Shown: positions 35,560 through 47,830 of the stretch, in pieces
Numbering within the stretch: the stretch's first letter is position 1
Layout of the letters: each line of letters opens with the position of its first letter
Source: Dysidea avara
Taxonomy: Eukaryota; Porifera; Demospongiae; Dictyoceratida; Dysideidae
Assembly (NCBI RefSeq): GCF_963678975.1
Contig: NC_089275.1
Coordinates: forward strand, 372,001-436,000
DNA: 64,000 nucleotides
Direction of reading: 5' to 3'
Translations under genes and position numbers: made by a program
The notes under the pieces: model-generated
The model's input: the letters and a program-made list of their open reading frames with translations, nothing else
Told to the model about the DNA's origin: nothing
The model's database searches: none

Positions 35560-36612
35560 TTCTTTAATTTGTCAGCATTTCATTTTGCTCATATAACTAC
35601 GCTGTTAATATATGACTGATCCATGTTGTCATTATTGTTATACTATTTTCACATTTAAAAACAAACTACTAAAATACATAGTATTGTTATAACAACTAAA
35701 TGAAGCAGCCATTATCTACTGCACCACTATAAAGATAAAGACAGCAAAAAGAAGTACTGCAGCAAACTCTTGGAAATAGATTGGATTTCACATCTTTTTT
35801 CACCATGGCCTTTTTGGGGGCCGCACCTTTTTTTACAGCTTGGCTGTTTTTGATTAGATAAAATATATGCAATGAAATACATGACAGTACACAATGGCGG
35901 ATCCAGGATGGGGCATTTGGGGCAAATGCCCCCCCCCTCCCTCTCCACCTTGTGGAGGAGGCAACCATCCTTCTGATTAAAACAGCTAGTAAATTTTATG
36001 TCAGGCCAACCGAGATCAGTTTAAAACTTATGAAAATATGCACATTTTACTAGCATTTATTACAAATTCACCCTGAGACCAAAGCGAACCGAAGTCAAAC
36101 TATTATAAACTGTAAAATAGTCACTCAGCACATTCGTGCGTACTAAGCGCCTCTAAAAATAATTATCGTGTTGCTGTTATTTAAGACATTCAGAGCCTTT
36201 AAAACAGTTTCAGTTAAGACTTCACAACCAATCTGAAAAGGCCAAAATGGCAAATATCAACAGTGAGACACCACTAAGAGGTGATTATTTGCCGCTTTAA
36301 AAAAGCAGCACTGAACTATAGAGAATATGGTTCTCCCCATGCATGCAACCACCTACAACTTACCCTATTTGTGCCCCTCCCCTAGCCAGCTCCTGGATCC
36401 GCCCCTGGTACAAGAGTTTGACTTTGTTTTGTCTTTATCTTTATAGTGGTGCAGTAGATAATGGCTGCTTCATTTAGTTGTTATAACAATACTATGTATT
36501 TTAGTAGTTTGTTTTTAAATGTGAAAATAGTATAACAATAATGACAACATGGATCAGTCATATATTAACAGCGTAGTTATAATGAGCAAAATGAAATGCT
36601 GACAAATTAAAG
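35560..36612. repeat. Inverted repeat, arms about 183 bp, split by a MITE
   Basis: The left arm 35560-35742 (TTCTTTAATTTGTCAGCATT onward) is matched in inverse by 36430-36612 (ending AATGCTGACAAATTAAAGAA). The loop contains a partial AAACAGCCAAGC-family MITE and the hAT MITE at 35892-36407. Confidence 0.85.
35892..36407. mobile_element. hAT-type MITE with GTACA target duplication
   Basis: Left end CAATGGCGGATCCAGGATGG, right end CTCCTGGATCCGCCCCTG, with a perfect 5-bp duplication GTACA (35887-35891, 36408-36412). Same family as 23000-23439. Confidence 0.85.
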
Positions 36613-36739
36613 AAGTAAACAGAACTCTCAATAGCCTGTTAACCATGGGACTGCATATTATGTATACCTGGTAGTTAAAATCTTTTTTTTAAATTCTGGT
36701 AGATTGTCACTTGACTAATTGCAATTATTCTCTTGGCGA

Positions 36740-37900
36740 TACCAAGAGAAGCTTCAATTGATTGGATTGAAAGAAGACCCATATCTTCTGCCACGAGACC
36801 ACTGGTCGCCTTCGAGGGCTCTATGGCCCAAAGTAGAATCGCCGGATATTTGTGTGTACCTTATAAATTCACCTAGCCCATACACGATGGAAGAGTTGAA
36901 AGGTTACAAAAGTACAGAAGCATGGGCATACTTCGTGGCTGGATTCGTCGAAGATGTGCTGATTACTAAGGTTAACGAGAACTCGCTCCTTATGACAGCA
37001 AAGGTATACAGTACTCAGTGACTAGTCTAGAGTTTTGCACTCTGTGTTATAGTTGATTTTTCCTCACACTAGAGTAGCCGGAAGAGCCTTTCTTCCCTAG
37101 CCCCTGGAGCACACATAGCTATGTAAAACAAAAACAATACAAAACACAAAATCACAGGAAGATTTTTTTTCAAAATGACACCTGTGTCTTCAGTGATTCG
37201 TAAAATTTATCCTCACAGTAGTCAGCAGATCTACTGGAGACAACAGTACAAAATTAATGATACAAAAGCACACACAAACAAAAAAAGGCAAACACAGAAA
37301 ATGATCTGCTAAGTGAACCCTATGCACATGCTAACGACGGCACGTGCTACCTTTAATAACCTGAGTTGCATGCAGGCTGTGCAAATATTTTAAATGCATA
37401 AGTTACATACAACCAAACATGCACAGCCTATAGATTCAGGTAAACCATGCAGTTTGCCTACCCCATATTGGCCATCTATATTAGTGGAACTACATGTACA
37501 TGTACAATATTATTGTGCACTGATGGCCTGATTGTTCTATATATTAGAAGATAGGTATGCCCTAATTCTGGAAACTTGCTTCCTCTCTGTAGTATAGTGT
37601 TACATTTGCATGTGTCACAGTGTATATACCCATTCAGTAGCTATACAGCTAGCTATAGCTATATACTTTTATATTTAAAGGTTAAACATAGCCAGTGTAT
37701 GAACAGTCCACCATTGAGACCATGGCTTGACATTAAACCGGATGGAACAATCATCTGTGCTCACTGTAATGGTGCAGGCGAGGCATGCTCCCATGTAGCT
37801 GCTACACTATATGCAGTGATGGCTGGGGTGAGACTACGAGATGAAACTTCCTGTACTTCTGAACCTTGCCAGTGGTTAGCACCAACTGTAACAAAAAAAG
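36740..37900 (+). CDS. SWIM-type zinc-finger protein fragment (two exons)
   Basis: Exon A (about 36740-37003) encodes [20 protein letters not shown] and [16 protein letters not shown]. Exon B (37681-37900) encodes [20 protein letters not shown] and a Cys/His cluster, [20 protein letters not shown]. The arrangement is that of SWIM-finger proteins abundant in sponge and cnidarian genomes, often upstream of a YqaJ-like nuclease domain, which is not seen here. The splice GCAAAG/GTATAC to TTTAAAG/GTTAAA keeps frame. The usual SWIM C-x-C appears shortened. No start codon is assigned, and a donor at 37901 suggests more exons that I could not find. Likely transposon-borne and incomplete. Confidence 0.55.
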
Positions 37901-38024
37901 GTACATAGTTTAATCTGCAAATTTATGTCAGTGTCGTTAAATGTAAAACGTTGCAACCAGCACACTGTGTACAGTATCAACACATAAAATTAATCTGCTT
38001 AAAGCATTGCAAGTGACCGTTGCA

Positions 38025-38276
38025 TTACAACAAAGTGGGTGTACGCTCTATTAGAGTGTATTGGGAACCATTTTGTCTGTGCTCTATTAGAGTGAAAACA
38101 ATACCCGTAATGAAGTGGCCACCGCAAAGCCATGAATGTTTGGTTGGCAACCAGTCTTTACGAGCGGATATCCATCGTCTTCTTCGGTTAGTATCACCTG
38201 GAAACTTATAGAATGAAATTCCACAGCCCTTAGAAAATTCTCGGTTGCAATCCGGGGCGCAGCATTTCTTCCCCAT
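38025..38276 (-). CDS. THAP-type zinc-finger domain protein
   Basis: 83 residues from ATG at 38276 contain the THAP C2CH pattern: CCAPDCNREF at residues 5-14, FYKFPGDTNRRRRWI, W near LPTKHSWLCGGHF. THAP domains bind DNA and occur in P-element-type transposases and in host transcription regulators. No transposase catalytic domain follows on this strand, and the frame ends soon after the domain, so it may be the first exon of a longer gene or a domesticated or truncated remnant. It lies convergent to the SWIM exons within the same TIR element. Confidence 0.7.
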   Translation of the reverse strand: MGKKCCAPDCNREFSKGCGISFYKFPGDTNRRRRWISARKDWLPTKHSWLCGGHFITGIVFTLIEHRQNGSQYTLIERTPTLL

Positions 38277-38689
38277 GAAATGTATTCATACGCTAAATGG
38301 CTTTAAGAACTCAAAATGGCGAACAATAATCCGCCTGAAATGTTGTAAACTTCAGGCGGATTATTCGCTTCGCAACGCCTTCGCAACAGCTATAAACGCT
38401 ATAGTTATAATTACGAGCGCCTCAAAATTAATTCTGTGAATAAGGTCTATTGCTTCACCACCTAGCAAGAACGAGGAGCGCATAGAAATAATTAACAACA
38501 CGGATGCGGAATTTGGAATGTATTGTTGCTATTGGAGTGCGCGGTTACGTTTCATATCCCGGGTAACGAATATATAATCTATGCTCACACTGCATCTCGC
38601 ACTGCATGCACTTCGTGATGGTGTCGTGATCATACAACATCACTTATTATCGCTTTTTGCAAGACGGTTGTCAGTTACAATTTAGCACT

Positions 38690-40951
38690 AAACTCCAGCA
38701 ACACTGAATTTATTTGGCTATTCCTTAAGACAGCAATTAACAGTGCGTTAAATCTCTTTGTACCAAAATTACCTGTTAAAGAATCTAATCAACCCAGATG
38801 GTTTAACTCAGCTATTCGTCATAAAATTAAGTGTCTCCGTACCTCCAAAAGACAACTTACAAGACACCCTACTACCAGGAAAAGACTCAAAGTAACTAAT
38901 TTACAAAACGAGCTACAACAGATGATAATAGAAGCCAAGGCCAATTATGAGACCAATCTTGCACTTAGTTATGCTCACACAAACAGTAACAAAATCTTTC
39001 AGTATATTTCTAGCATCAAGGGTCGAGAAAACTTTCCAGCCAACATGACTTACAATGATGACTGTGTATCCTCAGACTCAGATAAAGCTCAATTGTTCAA
39101 CAACTACTTTTATTCTATATTCTCCACATCTGATGACATACCAACAAATGAAACAGATTATCAGCCCAGATCTCCCATTGTACAGGACATTAATTTCTCT
39201 AATTCTGATGTTCTTGAACTGCTCACAACCCTGGATGTCAGTAAAGCATGTGGTATTGACAGCTTCAGTCCAAAAATTTTTAAATATTGTGCCCTACCAT
39301 TACTTCAAGTGATTTGCCATCTTTTTCGTACAAGTTTATCATGCAGCACCATACCCCAGGACTGGCGCACCCACTGTGTGATCCCCATATATAAATCTGG
39401 AGATAAGACTTCTGTTTCCAACTACAGACCCATTTCACTGTTATGTATTCTCTCCAAGGTAATGGAAAGATTAGTGTACAACAATATTATTGATCATGTA
39501 CAGAAACTCTCCACTAAATGTCAATTTGGTTTTCTTCCCAAAAGATCTACATTACAACAATTGTTGGTATTCGCCAAAACGTTTTAGAGCCTAAATGTGA
39601 AGTTGATGTCGTGTATATGGATTTTCGAAAAGCATTCGATACTGTTTCTCACGATCGTCTTTTACAAAAACTATGGGCTGTTGGAATAACTGGAACAGTT
39701 TGGAAGTGGTTCCAAGCGTATCTGAAGCAACGATACCAATGCGTCAAGGTTGGGGACTCATTTTCAGATCTATGTAATGTTTTATCAGGAGTTCCTCAGG
39801 GAAGTGTCCTTGGACCCTTACTGTTTGTCATTTTCATCAATGATTTACCCGAACATATTCAATTCGCAATTCCCTTTATCTTTGCCGATGACACCAAGTG
39901 TCTGTGTAAGATTAGATCTTCTGATGACACTGAGAAATTACAAACAGATATCAACAATGCCTTTATCTGGAGTATTACATCAGAACTATTTTTTAATTAT
40001 TCCAAATTCGTTCATCTTCGCTTCTGGGCCAAAGACTCATTAGACCATTCAATTTATAGTATTAATGGACAGCCAATCCCTCGTTTATCACACCACAAAG
40101 ATCTTGGGGTAATATTCACATGTGACTTCAACTGGACAGCCCACTATTCATCTATTTCTGCAAAAGCTTATAAAATTTTAGGTCTTATCAGGAGAACTTT
40201 TAAAACCAATTGTATGGAAGCCAAGAAAAACTTGTACATCTCATTAGTAAGATCCCAACTAATCTACTGCTCACAAATGTGGAGACCGCAATTAATAAAA
40301 GACGTAACATCACTAGAACGCATACAACGAAGAGCAACTAAGTATATTTTAAATGACTACACCTCTACCTATAAATCCAGACTGGAACAACTAAACCTCC
40401 TACCACTAATGTACATCTATGAAGTAAATGACCTTATGTTCTTAATAAAATCATTGAAATCGCCATCAGACAACTTTGAAATTAGAGATCATATTACCTT
40501 TACCAGTAACTCTACTAGATCAGGGACACATCACAAGCTAACCCATCCTAGAATATCATCAGCGGTACAGCGTCACTTTTACTTCAATAGAATCTCACAA
40601 CTTTACAACTACCTCCCAGTTATTAACATTTCATTACCAACTAACATTATCAAACGCCAATTAATCCAACACTTATGGACTCATTTTTACAATAATTTCA
40701 ATTCTGATCGAGCCTGCATTTTTCACCTTCTTTGTCCATGTCATCGTTGCTCCAGTGTGCCTATATCTGTAAACTTCAATGAACTGTAACTATAATTCTG
40801 TAATTAATGGTAACTAAAATTGTTTACTTATAATTTTTTTTTTTTCACCTTGGATGTCAGCACCTGTTGCTGGCATACCTTCAGCATGCAATTTTGATTT
40901 TACTCGCACGCATGCTGTAAAGCTAAATAAATAAATAAAATAAATAAAATT
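38690..40951 (+). mobile_element. 5'-truncated LINE (CR1/Jockey-like) with (AAATA)n tail
   Basis: It contains a frameshifted reverse transcriptase ORF and ends in AAATAAATAAATAAAATAAATAAAAT at 40924-40951, a tail typical for these LINEs. No AP endonuclease region is present upstream. The 5' truncation point is near 38690, where sequence unlike the LINE begins. Confidence 0.8.
38750..40789 (+). pseudogene. LINE reverse transcriptase, one frameshift
   Basis: The first frame (to 39587) includes WRTHCVIPIYKSGDKTSVSN, YRPISLLCILSKVMERLV and QFGFLPKRSTLQQLLVF. The second frame, entered near 39580, continues with VVYMDFRKAFDTVSHDRLL, GVPQGSVLGPLLF and the catalytic FADD. It ends at 40789 after a Cys-rich CPCHRCSS tail. 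A one-base shift separates the frames. The polymerase motifs are otherwise intact, so decay is recent. Confidence 0.85.
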
Positions 40952-41437
40952 TCCCTGGCGATATCACGTGAAAAACAGCAAATCAGATACTTCGAAAGAA
41001 TTTGAAACTGTCTGGCCGCCTATCATTGGTTGTTTTTCACGTGAGTCCTATTCAGAATTTTTGTACGACTGATAACCGACTCGCAAAAAGCGATAAACAA
41101 CACACACAACCAGACATTATCCTACGAGTGATCACTTTGATTGTCATTTCATTGGGAGGGAACATATCGAGAGGCGGGCTAGTCCTAGTCCCGCGAGTCT
41201 ACACCCGCCAATTCTAGCAGGTGAGCAGCGACAATTCAGGAGTCACCTTTCTCGCCTTTAAAAGGTTAATTGTATATATGGTCTTGTGTATAGTAAATAT
41301 TGTATAATTATATAAGTTTGTTTTTCTTTTGTAATTGACAGTAGCAATTGTACCCTTTTTTGTGCACCATACTCTTTTGAGGTCTGCACAACAATCAATA
41401 ATAATAATAATTATTCGGTAAATGGTAAAAGAACTAG
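40952..41437. other. Upstream region of the NLR gene
   Basis: 486 bp between the LINE tail and the NLR start codon. TATATATGG near 41272 and AATTATATAAG near 41306 could serve as core promoter elements, but this cannot be settled by reading. An ATT/AAT repeat lies at 41396-41412. No other gene seen. Confidence 0.35.
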
Positions 41438-44400
41438 ATGATGGCTAGTGGGAAAATGAACTTGGAAGAACAGAAGAGAGTGTTGACGAACAACCGCGAA
41501 TTTATTGTTGATAATTTGGACGCTGACGATGTGGCTGACGAGCTAATTCAGGAGAAGATGATGGGCCGTAATGCCGCACAACGGGTACAACTGGTGGGGA
41601 TGAGTAGAGTAGACAAGAATAGAATTATTGTTGATCAACTAAGTATTGCTGGACCAGGCGCGCTGGAGAAGTTTTGTGAGATTTTGAGGAGGAACAAGCG
41701 ACAAACGTTCATAGCAGAGAAATGTGAGTAAGAAGCCATATAACATGTATTGTGTCATTTGTACTCTACAGGTACAACTACTAACAAGTGTCCTACTATG
41801 AAGTACAGTACAACAAGTATTAGCAGGTTACAGGCTAGTTACAAGGCACTATTGCGCAGTGACTGGCCACACTATTATGTTCGACTGGCTCTGGTGAAAG
41901 GAGAAAAGGTGACAAGAGCAGATAAGAACTTGGAAGAGATAACAAGACTAACATTACAAGGACAAGTTGATGAAATACTGTTGAAGAAGGAGCAACTTGG
42001 TGAGCTGAGGGACATCTTCTACTACCAGAACAAACCTTGTCCTCGACTGATACTAATAATGGGAGGCCCAGGTGAGTATTACAAAGTATTAGTAGTAGTG
42101 ATGTAATATGAGTTGTGTAGGTATAGGCAAGACGACCCTTGCCAATGAGATCTGTGTGAAGTGGGCTAAGAGGGATGGGTTTTTAGCTGAGGACTATGAT
42201 ATTGTGATCCTGATACCATTAAGGTCAGTCCAGCAAAGGTCAATTGAAGAAGTGATGATGGAACACATTGGAGAGGAGACATACGAGCAAGTGAAGAAGT
42301 CAGCAGGTAGCAGATGTCTAGTGATCCTGGAGGGATTGGATGAGATGGCAGCCAGACGTCAAGACAGTGATCCATTTTTAGTACGTGTAGTGAAGAAACC
42401 ATGTACATTGTTGGAGGAAGCCACAATAGTGATCACATCAAGACCACATGCTTGTGAGAAGATAGACGCAGACAGGAGAGTAGAAGTGATAGGATTTGGT
42501 GAAAAGGAAATCCAAACATTTGTAGAGGAGAAATTGTCTAATGATTTGAAATGTGTTGAGGAGTTTTCACATCAGTTAAAGGAGTATCCTCATTTAGAGA
42601 GTTTGTCATATGTGCCTATGAATTTAGTGATGATAGTTGATATATTTGAGTGTAGTGAGAAGAAGCTTCCATCCACCATTACACAACTGTACCAACTGTT
42701 CATTGTGATGACACTAGAGAGACAAGTTAGGAAGGAGAATGAGAGGAAGCAAGTGTGTTCAACTGTAGCAGTAGCAGCTAATAGTGTTGAGGAGAAATTG
42801 TGTAAAGTGTTAACAGGTGTTCCCAAAGAAGCAGTGACGACATTATTGTTATTGTGTAGGTTAGCTTATTGTGGCTTCTTTGATTGGTACTCTGATAGGG
42901 AAGAAGGATGGTGGAGGAAGTGGAAGGATCCAAAGATCATCTTTACTGTGGCAGACCTGAAGGAGTGTGGTATAGAGGTGACAGCTGAGTGGGACGGGTA
43001 TGGTCTTTTGAAAGCTACACACACTCACCAGTTACCCACAGACACTATCACATACAATTTTTCCCACTTAACCATCCAGGAGTTTTTGTGTGCTGTTTAT
43101 ATTTCAACATTATCACAAGAAGAACAGCAACGTCTACTGAGTGAACACTCTAGTGACTATCCTAATGTTTTCATATTTTTGTGTGGAGTAACAGGATTTG
43201 TGTCCAGTGAAATGTTCCAGTTTGTGTTCTCCAAGTTATCAGAATATGGTGATAGTGTAACAGCAGTGAAGTGTTTGTATGAGAGTCAACGGACTAGTCC
43301 ACCTCAACCAGTTACACCCATCAGATTGGAGATGAGATTCTGCAGTTTACTACCTTATGATGTTGTGTGTATCTCCCATGTGATGTCATGTTATCCAGTT
43401 TATGAGTTGGACATGTTTGGGTGTGATATTGGAGACAAAGGAGCTGAATTGTTAGTAAAGCATTACCCCAACAAGAATACTACTGGTCAACTACTGGAAG
43501 TGTTAAACCTCAGATTCAATTATCTCACTATTGATGGGCTGTTACACATAATGAAGATTGTGAAGACAAGTAAGCCCCACTATTAGCTGTTGATACACTG
43601 AGTGACCATTGTGTGTTAGTGAATTGACCACACCTCACTGAGCTGTATGTGTTTGTGATGTCTACTGTTATCATTACAGGTAGTGCCTCATTAAGAGTGT
43701 TAGATGTTAATGTTAATGATATCAGTGATGATGGGATGTCATTAATATCAAGTGAACTCCAGTACAATAACATCCTGACTGAGCTGAGTGTAGTGAAGTG
43801 TGGACTATCAGTGAAAGGTGTAGACTTGTAGTGTTGTGGTTAATTTATATGGTTTCCTATCATAATTGATTATTACTGTTATGATCACTACAGGTGCCAT
43901 TTGTATCAGTGCAGTGTTGGGGAAGTGTTCACTACAAGTCCTTGACATGTCATTTAATAATATTGGTGATGATGGCATCACTGCCATTGCTAGAACACTT
44001 AGTAACAGTCAGATTAGTAAACTGGAAGTTTGTGAGTGTGACATTACTCTTACTGGAGCAAGATCACTTGCAGCAGGATTACTAGTCAACAACAGTGTTA
44101 GGATATTAGAGGTGTGGGGTAATCCCATCACTGTGGAGGGAGCTCGTCTGATACTACAGTCAGCTGTGGACAATGGAGTCTGTCAAGAAGTGGGTAGTGA
44201 CTACAAGGATGATGATGAAGTGAAGAAAATGATGATCATATTGAGACAGAGACGAGAGGTAGGAGAGGATAATAATGTCATGTTAACATCATTGTTGTCA
44301 TGGTTACAGGAGTTACAACAACACAACACACAACACAACACTAATAGTGAAGATGATGATCATCTTGTAAGACAAGATGAGATCACAGGTAGGAGGTTGT

Positions 44401-44534
44401 GTTGTGTGATGTAATAATGTGTTACCATGACAACAGGTCAGAATGTGCAAGTGAATAGTGGAGTATCCAGGTATGGTGTGTGTCACTGTTGTCATGGTAA
44501 TAGGACACATCACAAGAAGTGCAGCATCATGTAG
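41438..44534 (+). CDS. CARD-NACHT-LRR (NLR-type) receptor
   Basis: Six exons join in phase: 41438-41723, 41772-42071, 42121-43569, 43680-43817, 43894-44388, 44437-44534 (TAG), giving 921 residues. Residues about 5-95 form a CARD (LTNNREFIVDNLDADDVADE, then GPGALEKFCEILRRN). The NACHT P-loop MGGPGIGKTTLANE spans residues near 193-206 across an intron, and Walker B LVILEGLDEM is at 262-271. Leucine-rich repeats run from about 596 to 790 (LEVLNLRFNYLTIDGLL, LQVLDMSFNNIGDDGITAIA). This is a cytosolic sensor that, by family precedent, oligomerises on binding a ligand and signals through CARD. The C-terminus has paired Cys/His residues and ends KKCSIM, a CaaX motif. Introns are about 38-110 bp. Another donor-like GTATGG at 44472 could extend the gene. 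Confidence 0.9.
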
Positions 44535-47203
44535 ATTGACCACACCCATTCAGATCATGTGAGCTACACTATTAACAATCACTATAATATTAACATGTTC
44601 TAATTACCTGTATCATCACATTATGTGACACTAGTTATTATAGAACATTATAATATAATTAGTTGTTATGGTGATTATCATGTTTATAATTATGAGGTGA
44701 TGTCATGATCACTTGACTTTAGCTAATGTCATGTGACTTTGGTAGTGGAAATGGGGGAGGGGTAATGTAATGATTGATCAAGATGTTCTGATGGACCTGA
44801 GTCAAATATGTTCAAAATTTTGTCCAAAATGGTTTCCAAAAGTTTCACCTACAGTGGAACTGCAGTTATCCGGATACTCAGTTAACCAAACTACACAAAT
44901 GACTCCTCTATTAGAATAGTGACTGTTCTATTAGGGTAACATTGATATTATTTTCTAAGGTCATTTATACAGTTTCAGAGATAAGGACTTTTCACACTTA
45001 TGGTCCCAAAGGATTCAGTTCCACTCTATTATGCTCTTCAGTGTTCTCTTTTATGCTTGTAATATGCTCCTAGGTTAGGGAATTATCTTGGAACACTTTT
45101 AATCAGTGAATGCTCTATTAGAGTATTTCACTACAAATTAGAGAACATTGATCTAAGGAGCTACTATATGTTCTATTGCTGACTGCTCTATTAGGGAGTA
45201 TTAATCTATTTTCATGGAATTAAATTCCATAGTTGAAATATCCACCCAATATGCTGGCATTATGCTGACATGTTTGAAACAGGCCTACCAGTCAACTACT
45301 CTAATAGAACAGTCACACTTGTGTATTTCAAACCTACATGTCTTTGCAGCTCAGTACTTCTGATGATATCATCAACCATCTCTTCATTGAAGTCTCATAC
45401 ATTCTGCAGCAGCCACACCCCTTCATAATGCCTCAGACAGTCCAATAAGATCAAGGCTCACATGAGCACAGCCACACCTACTTTTTGTCATAATTATGAC
45501 AAACTACTACAAATACTAGTCCTCCAGTAACAACAATTACTCATCCAGTAGTACAACTATCACTAATCCTCTAGTCTAGTAATAACAGAGGATAGTGTAG
45601 TAGTCATAGCAACTATGACAAACAGTCATGATGGACAGTGAGGGAATTCCCCAGCTGACTAGAGCAACTACTATCAACACAGACCAACTCTACTCAGACT
45701 ACAACATCAATATTATACAAACGTCTCATATTTAGTATACAAATTCATTTGAAGATTGCAAATTTACAAATTAGATATTTTATTATGATTGGTCAGTAGT
45801 GTTGTCATATCACTACCTTTACGACGAGTGTTTTGATAATCGTCGGCAACGTTCTCATTCTCTGCTCACCTGCTCCTGTTCAGCCTGTTAGGGGAGGGGC
45901 TATGAGGTCATGTGATACACTAGCCACACCCACCTCAATCTGTTTGACATGTCGTGCCCTCTTGTGATTCACTACCCTCATTGGGAAAGAATGGAGTTCT
46001 CAGAATGCAATCTGTTATGGAATATAGAATAGAGTATGGGAATGTAGTACTCTGCTGACACTGGCTAATAGTGGTCACCACAATCAAGAATTAATTAGTA
46101 ATAACAATTTGATTACTGGATGAGTAAAATACTTTAAATTTGGATGGTTTTTAACAGCAGAAATTTGGCAGACACTACTTGTGGGAATTATGCACAAAAT
46201 TTTCATTGTTATTCTATTCCAAATTTCTCTTATATTCCTAAAATATACTCATTATTCTCAAAATTACTTAACTTTTTCTTCAGTCTTGTAAGTAGATTTC
46301 ACAGCAAGACTTACAGTAATATCTGCTAAATCTAGCTGTATCAATTTGTCAGAAGAGCTACTTTTGCTAGCAAGATACTTTGTGAGTAGTATAATGAATA
46401 ATGACCTATTCTACATCGATCGTTCTATTAGAGTAAGTGACTGCTCTATTAGAGTATCTTGATCTTGATTTATTTTACACCAATTATACTCTAAAACTGC
46501 ACCAAAATATTGGAATAATGCTCAATTCTTTTACACCATCATTATTCCCAAAACAATTCAAACATAATTCCTGTACACCATTAATTTTAGGGGAAAACCC
46601 TATTAAATATTGACAGTGTATAATTAACTTTTACTAATAATTCCAAGGAAGTGTTCACATATTCCTAAGAAATTGTATCCTTCATAATATACAGAGAAGA
46701 AACCTGAGTGGTATAGGAATGTGGTATGGAGTACCAACCTGTGACAATCTCTGAGGATCATAGGCTAACTTGCCTATCCTGCGGACTTGATTAAATATGG
46801 CTGAGGTGTTATCTAGTTTGAGTAGCTACTCCTCGTTATTCTTGAAGAGGGCAATGGAGTATCTGAACAACACTTTGCTGCCTTCGTATAGGAATGCATC
46901 CCATATTTGTAACATGGTCTGTAAGTATTGGAATGGAACTTGTAGTATTGGGAATGTAGCTTACCTCAGTTGGTACAGTATCAACATAGACTATTAGAAA
47001 CCAGTTAAACGTGATTGGTGAGAAATCAACTCTGTAGTCATGACAACAGTAATGATGTAATCACTAGTACCACACCCCCTCACTTGTGATGGTCCAAATG
47101 AGCAGCCAATTTTGGTAACTTCTCAATCATCAAATCCTTTAACACTCTCTGGATGAGGTAATATGATGTCATTAACAATAGTGAACACAGTTAGTGTTAG
47201 GAC
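44535..47203. other. Intergenic stretch with repeated CTCTATTAGAG motifs
   Basis: No supported gene; the frames at 46144-46329 and 46797-46997 have no recognisable domain. The near-palindrome CTCTATTAGAG or variants recurs at about 44904, 44926, 45113, 45184, 45298, 46426 and 46444. TGACTGCTCTATTAGAGTAT is the most complete form. Confidence 0.5.
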
Positions 47204-47440
47204 AGTAAACCCTCAGTAATCTAATAAACCCTCAGTAATCTAATAAACACTCAGTAATCTAACAAACACTCAGTAATCTAATAAACCCTCAGTAATCTAA
47301 TAAACACTCAGTAATCTAACAAACACTCAGTAATCTAACAAACACTCAGTAATCTAATAAACACTCAGTAATCTAACAAACATTCATAAATCTAACAAAC
47401 ACTCAGTAATCTAACAGACACTCAGTAATCTAAACAAGCA
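47204..47440. repeat. 19-bp minisatellite, about 12 copies
   Basis: Unit CACTCAGTAATCTAACAAA (19 bp) with AAACCC/AAACAC and AAT/AAC variants. The unit length equals that of the array at 1773-3196, but the sequence is unrelated. Confidence 0.9.
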
Positions 47441-47830
47441 CATTAGTATTTTGTTCAATGCCAAAGTAGGGACTTTCCCACTGAGCTATGTTGTAATACC
47501 ATCATTCATCTATTGTTTCACTATTTTTTGTTGCATAGATCCCTACTTCATTTTTGAATTTACAATTTTTTTTAAAATACTAGTGCTTGTCTGAAGACAT
47601 CTGTCAGTTACTTAGTCAGTCAGTTACGTGTAATAAATGTTTTAAAATAAAATTTGTAACAACTTGTTGAGAGCATTTTGGATCAATCTTTCTGAAGCCA
47701 TGTTTGGGCTCAGTTTTACCTAACCAATATTGCCTGATCATCGTCAGGGAAAAGTGAGGCTGATTTTAGGTGATGCTTGTCATGGGCCACGCCCACACCC
47801 ACACAATTGTGATCCAGTACTATCGTACTG
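47440..47830. repeat. Dispersed repeat, inverse of 20337-20720
   Basis: Read on the minus strand it contains TTCCCTGACGATGATCAGGC, ATTGGTTAGGTAAAACTGAG and ACTGACAGATGTCTTCAGAC, matching the 20-kb copy with substitutions. No coding potential. Confidence 0.6.

Larger units (their letters stand above)
35345..38450. mobile_element. TIR element carrying SWIM and THAP coding pieces
   Basis: It begins TATAGACCTTATTCAATTAG and ends with the inverse of ATAGACCTTATTCACAGAAT, the same terminus as the small neighbour. Inside are two coding exons of a SWIM-type protein (+), a THAP-domain frame (-), a 183-bp-arm inverted repeat and a later hAT MITE. The TIR identity is short, about 13 bp, so the outer limits are probable rather than certain. 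It is probably an internally rearranged DNA transposon. Confidence 0.5.
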
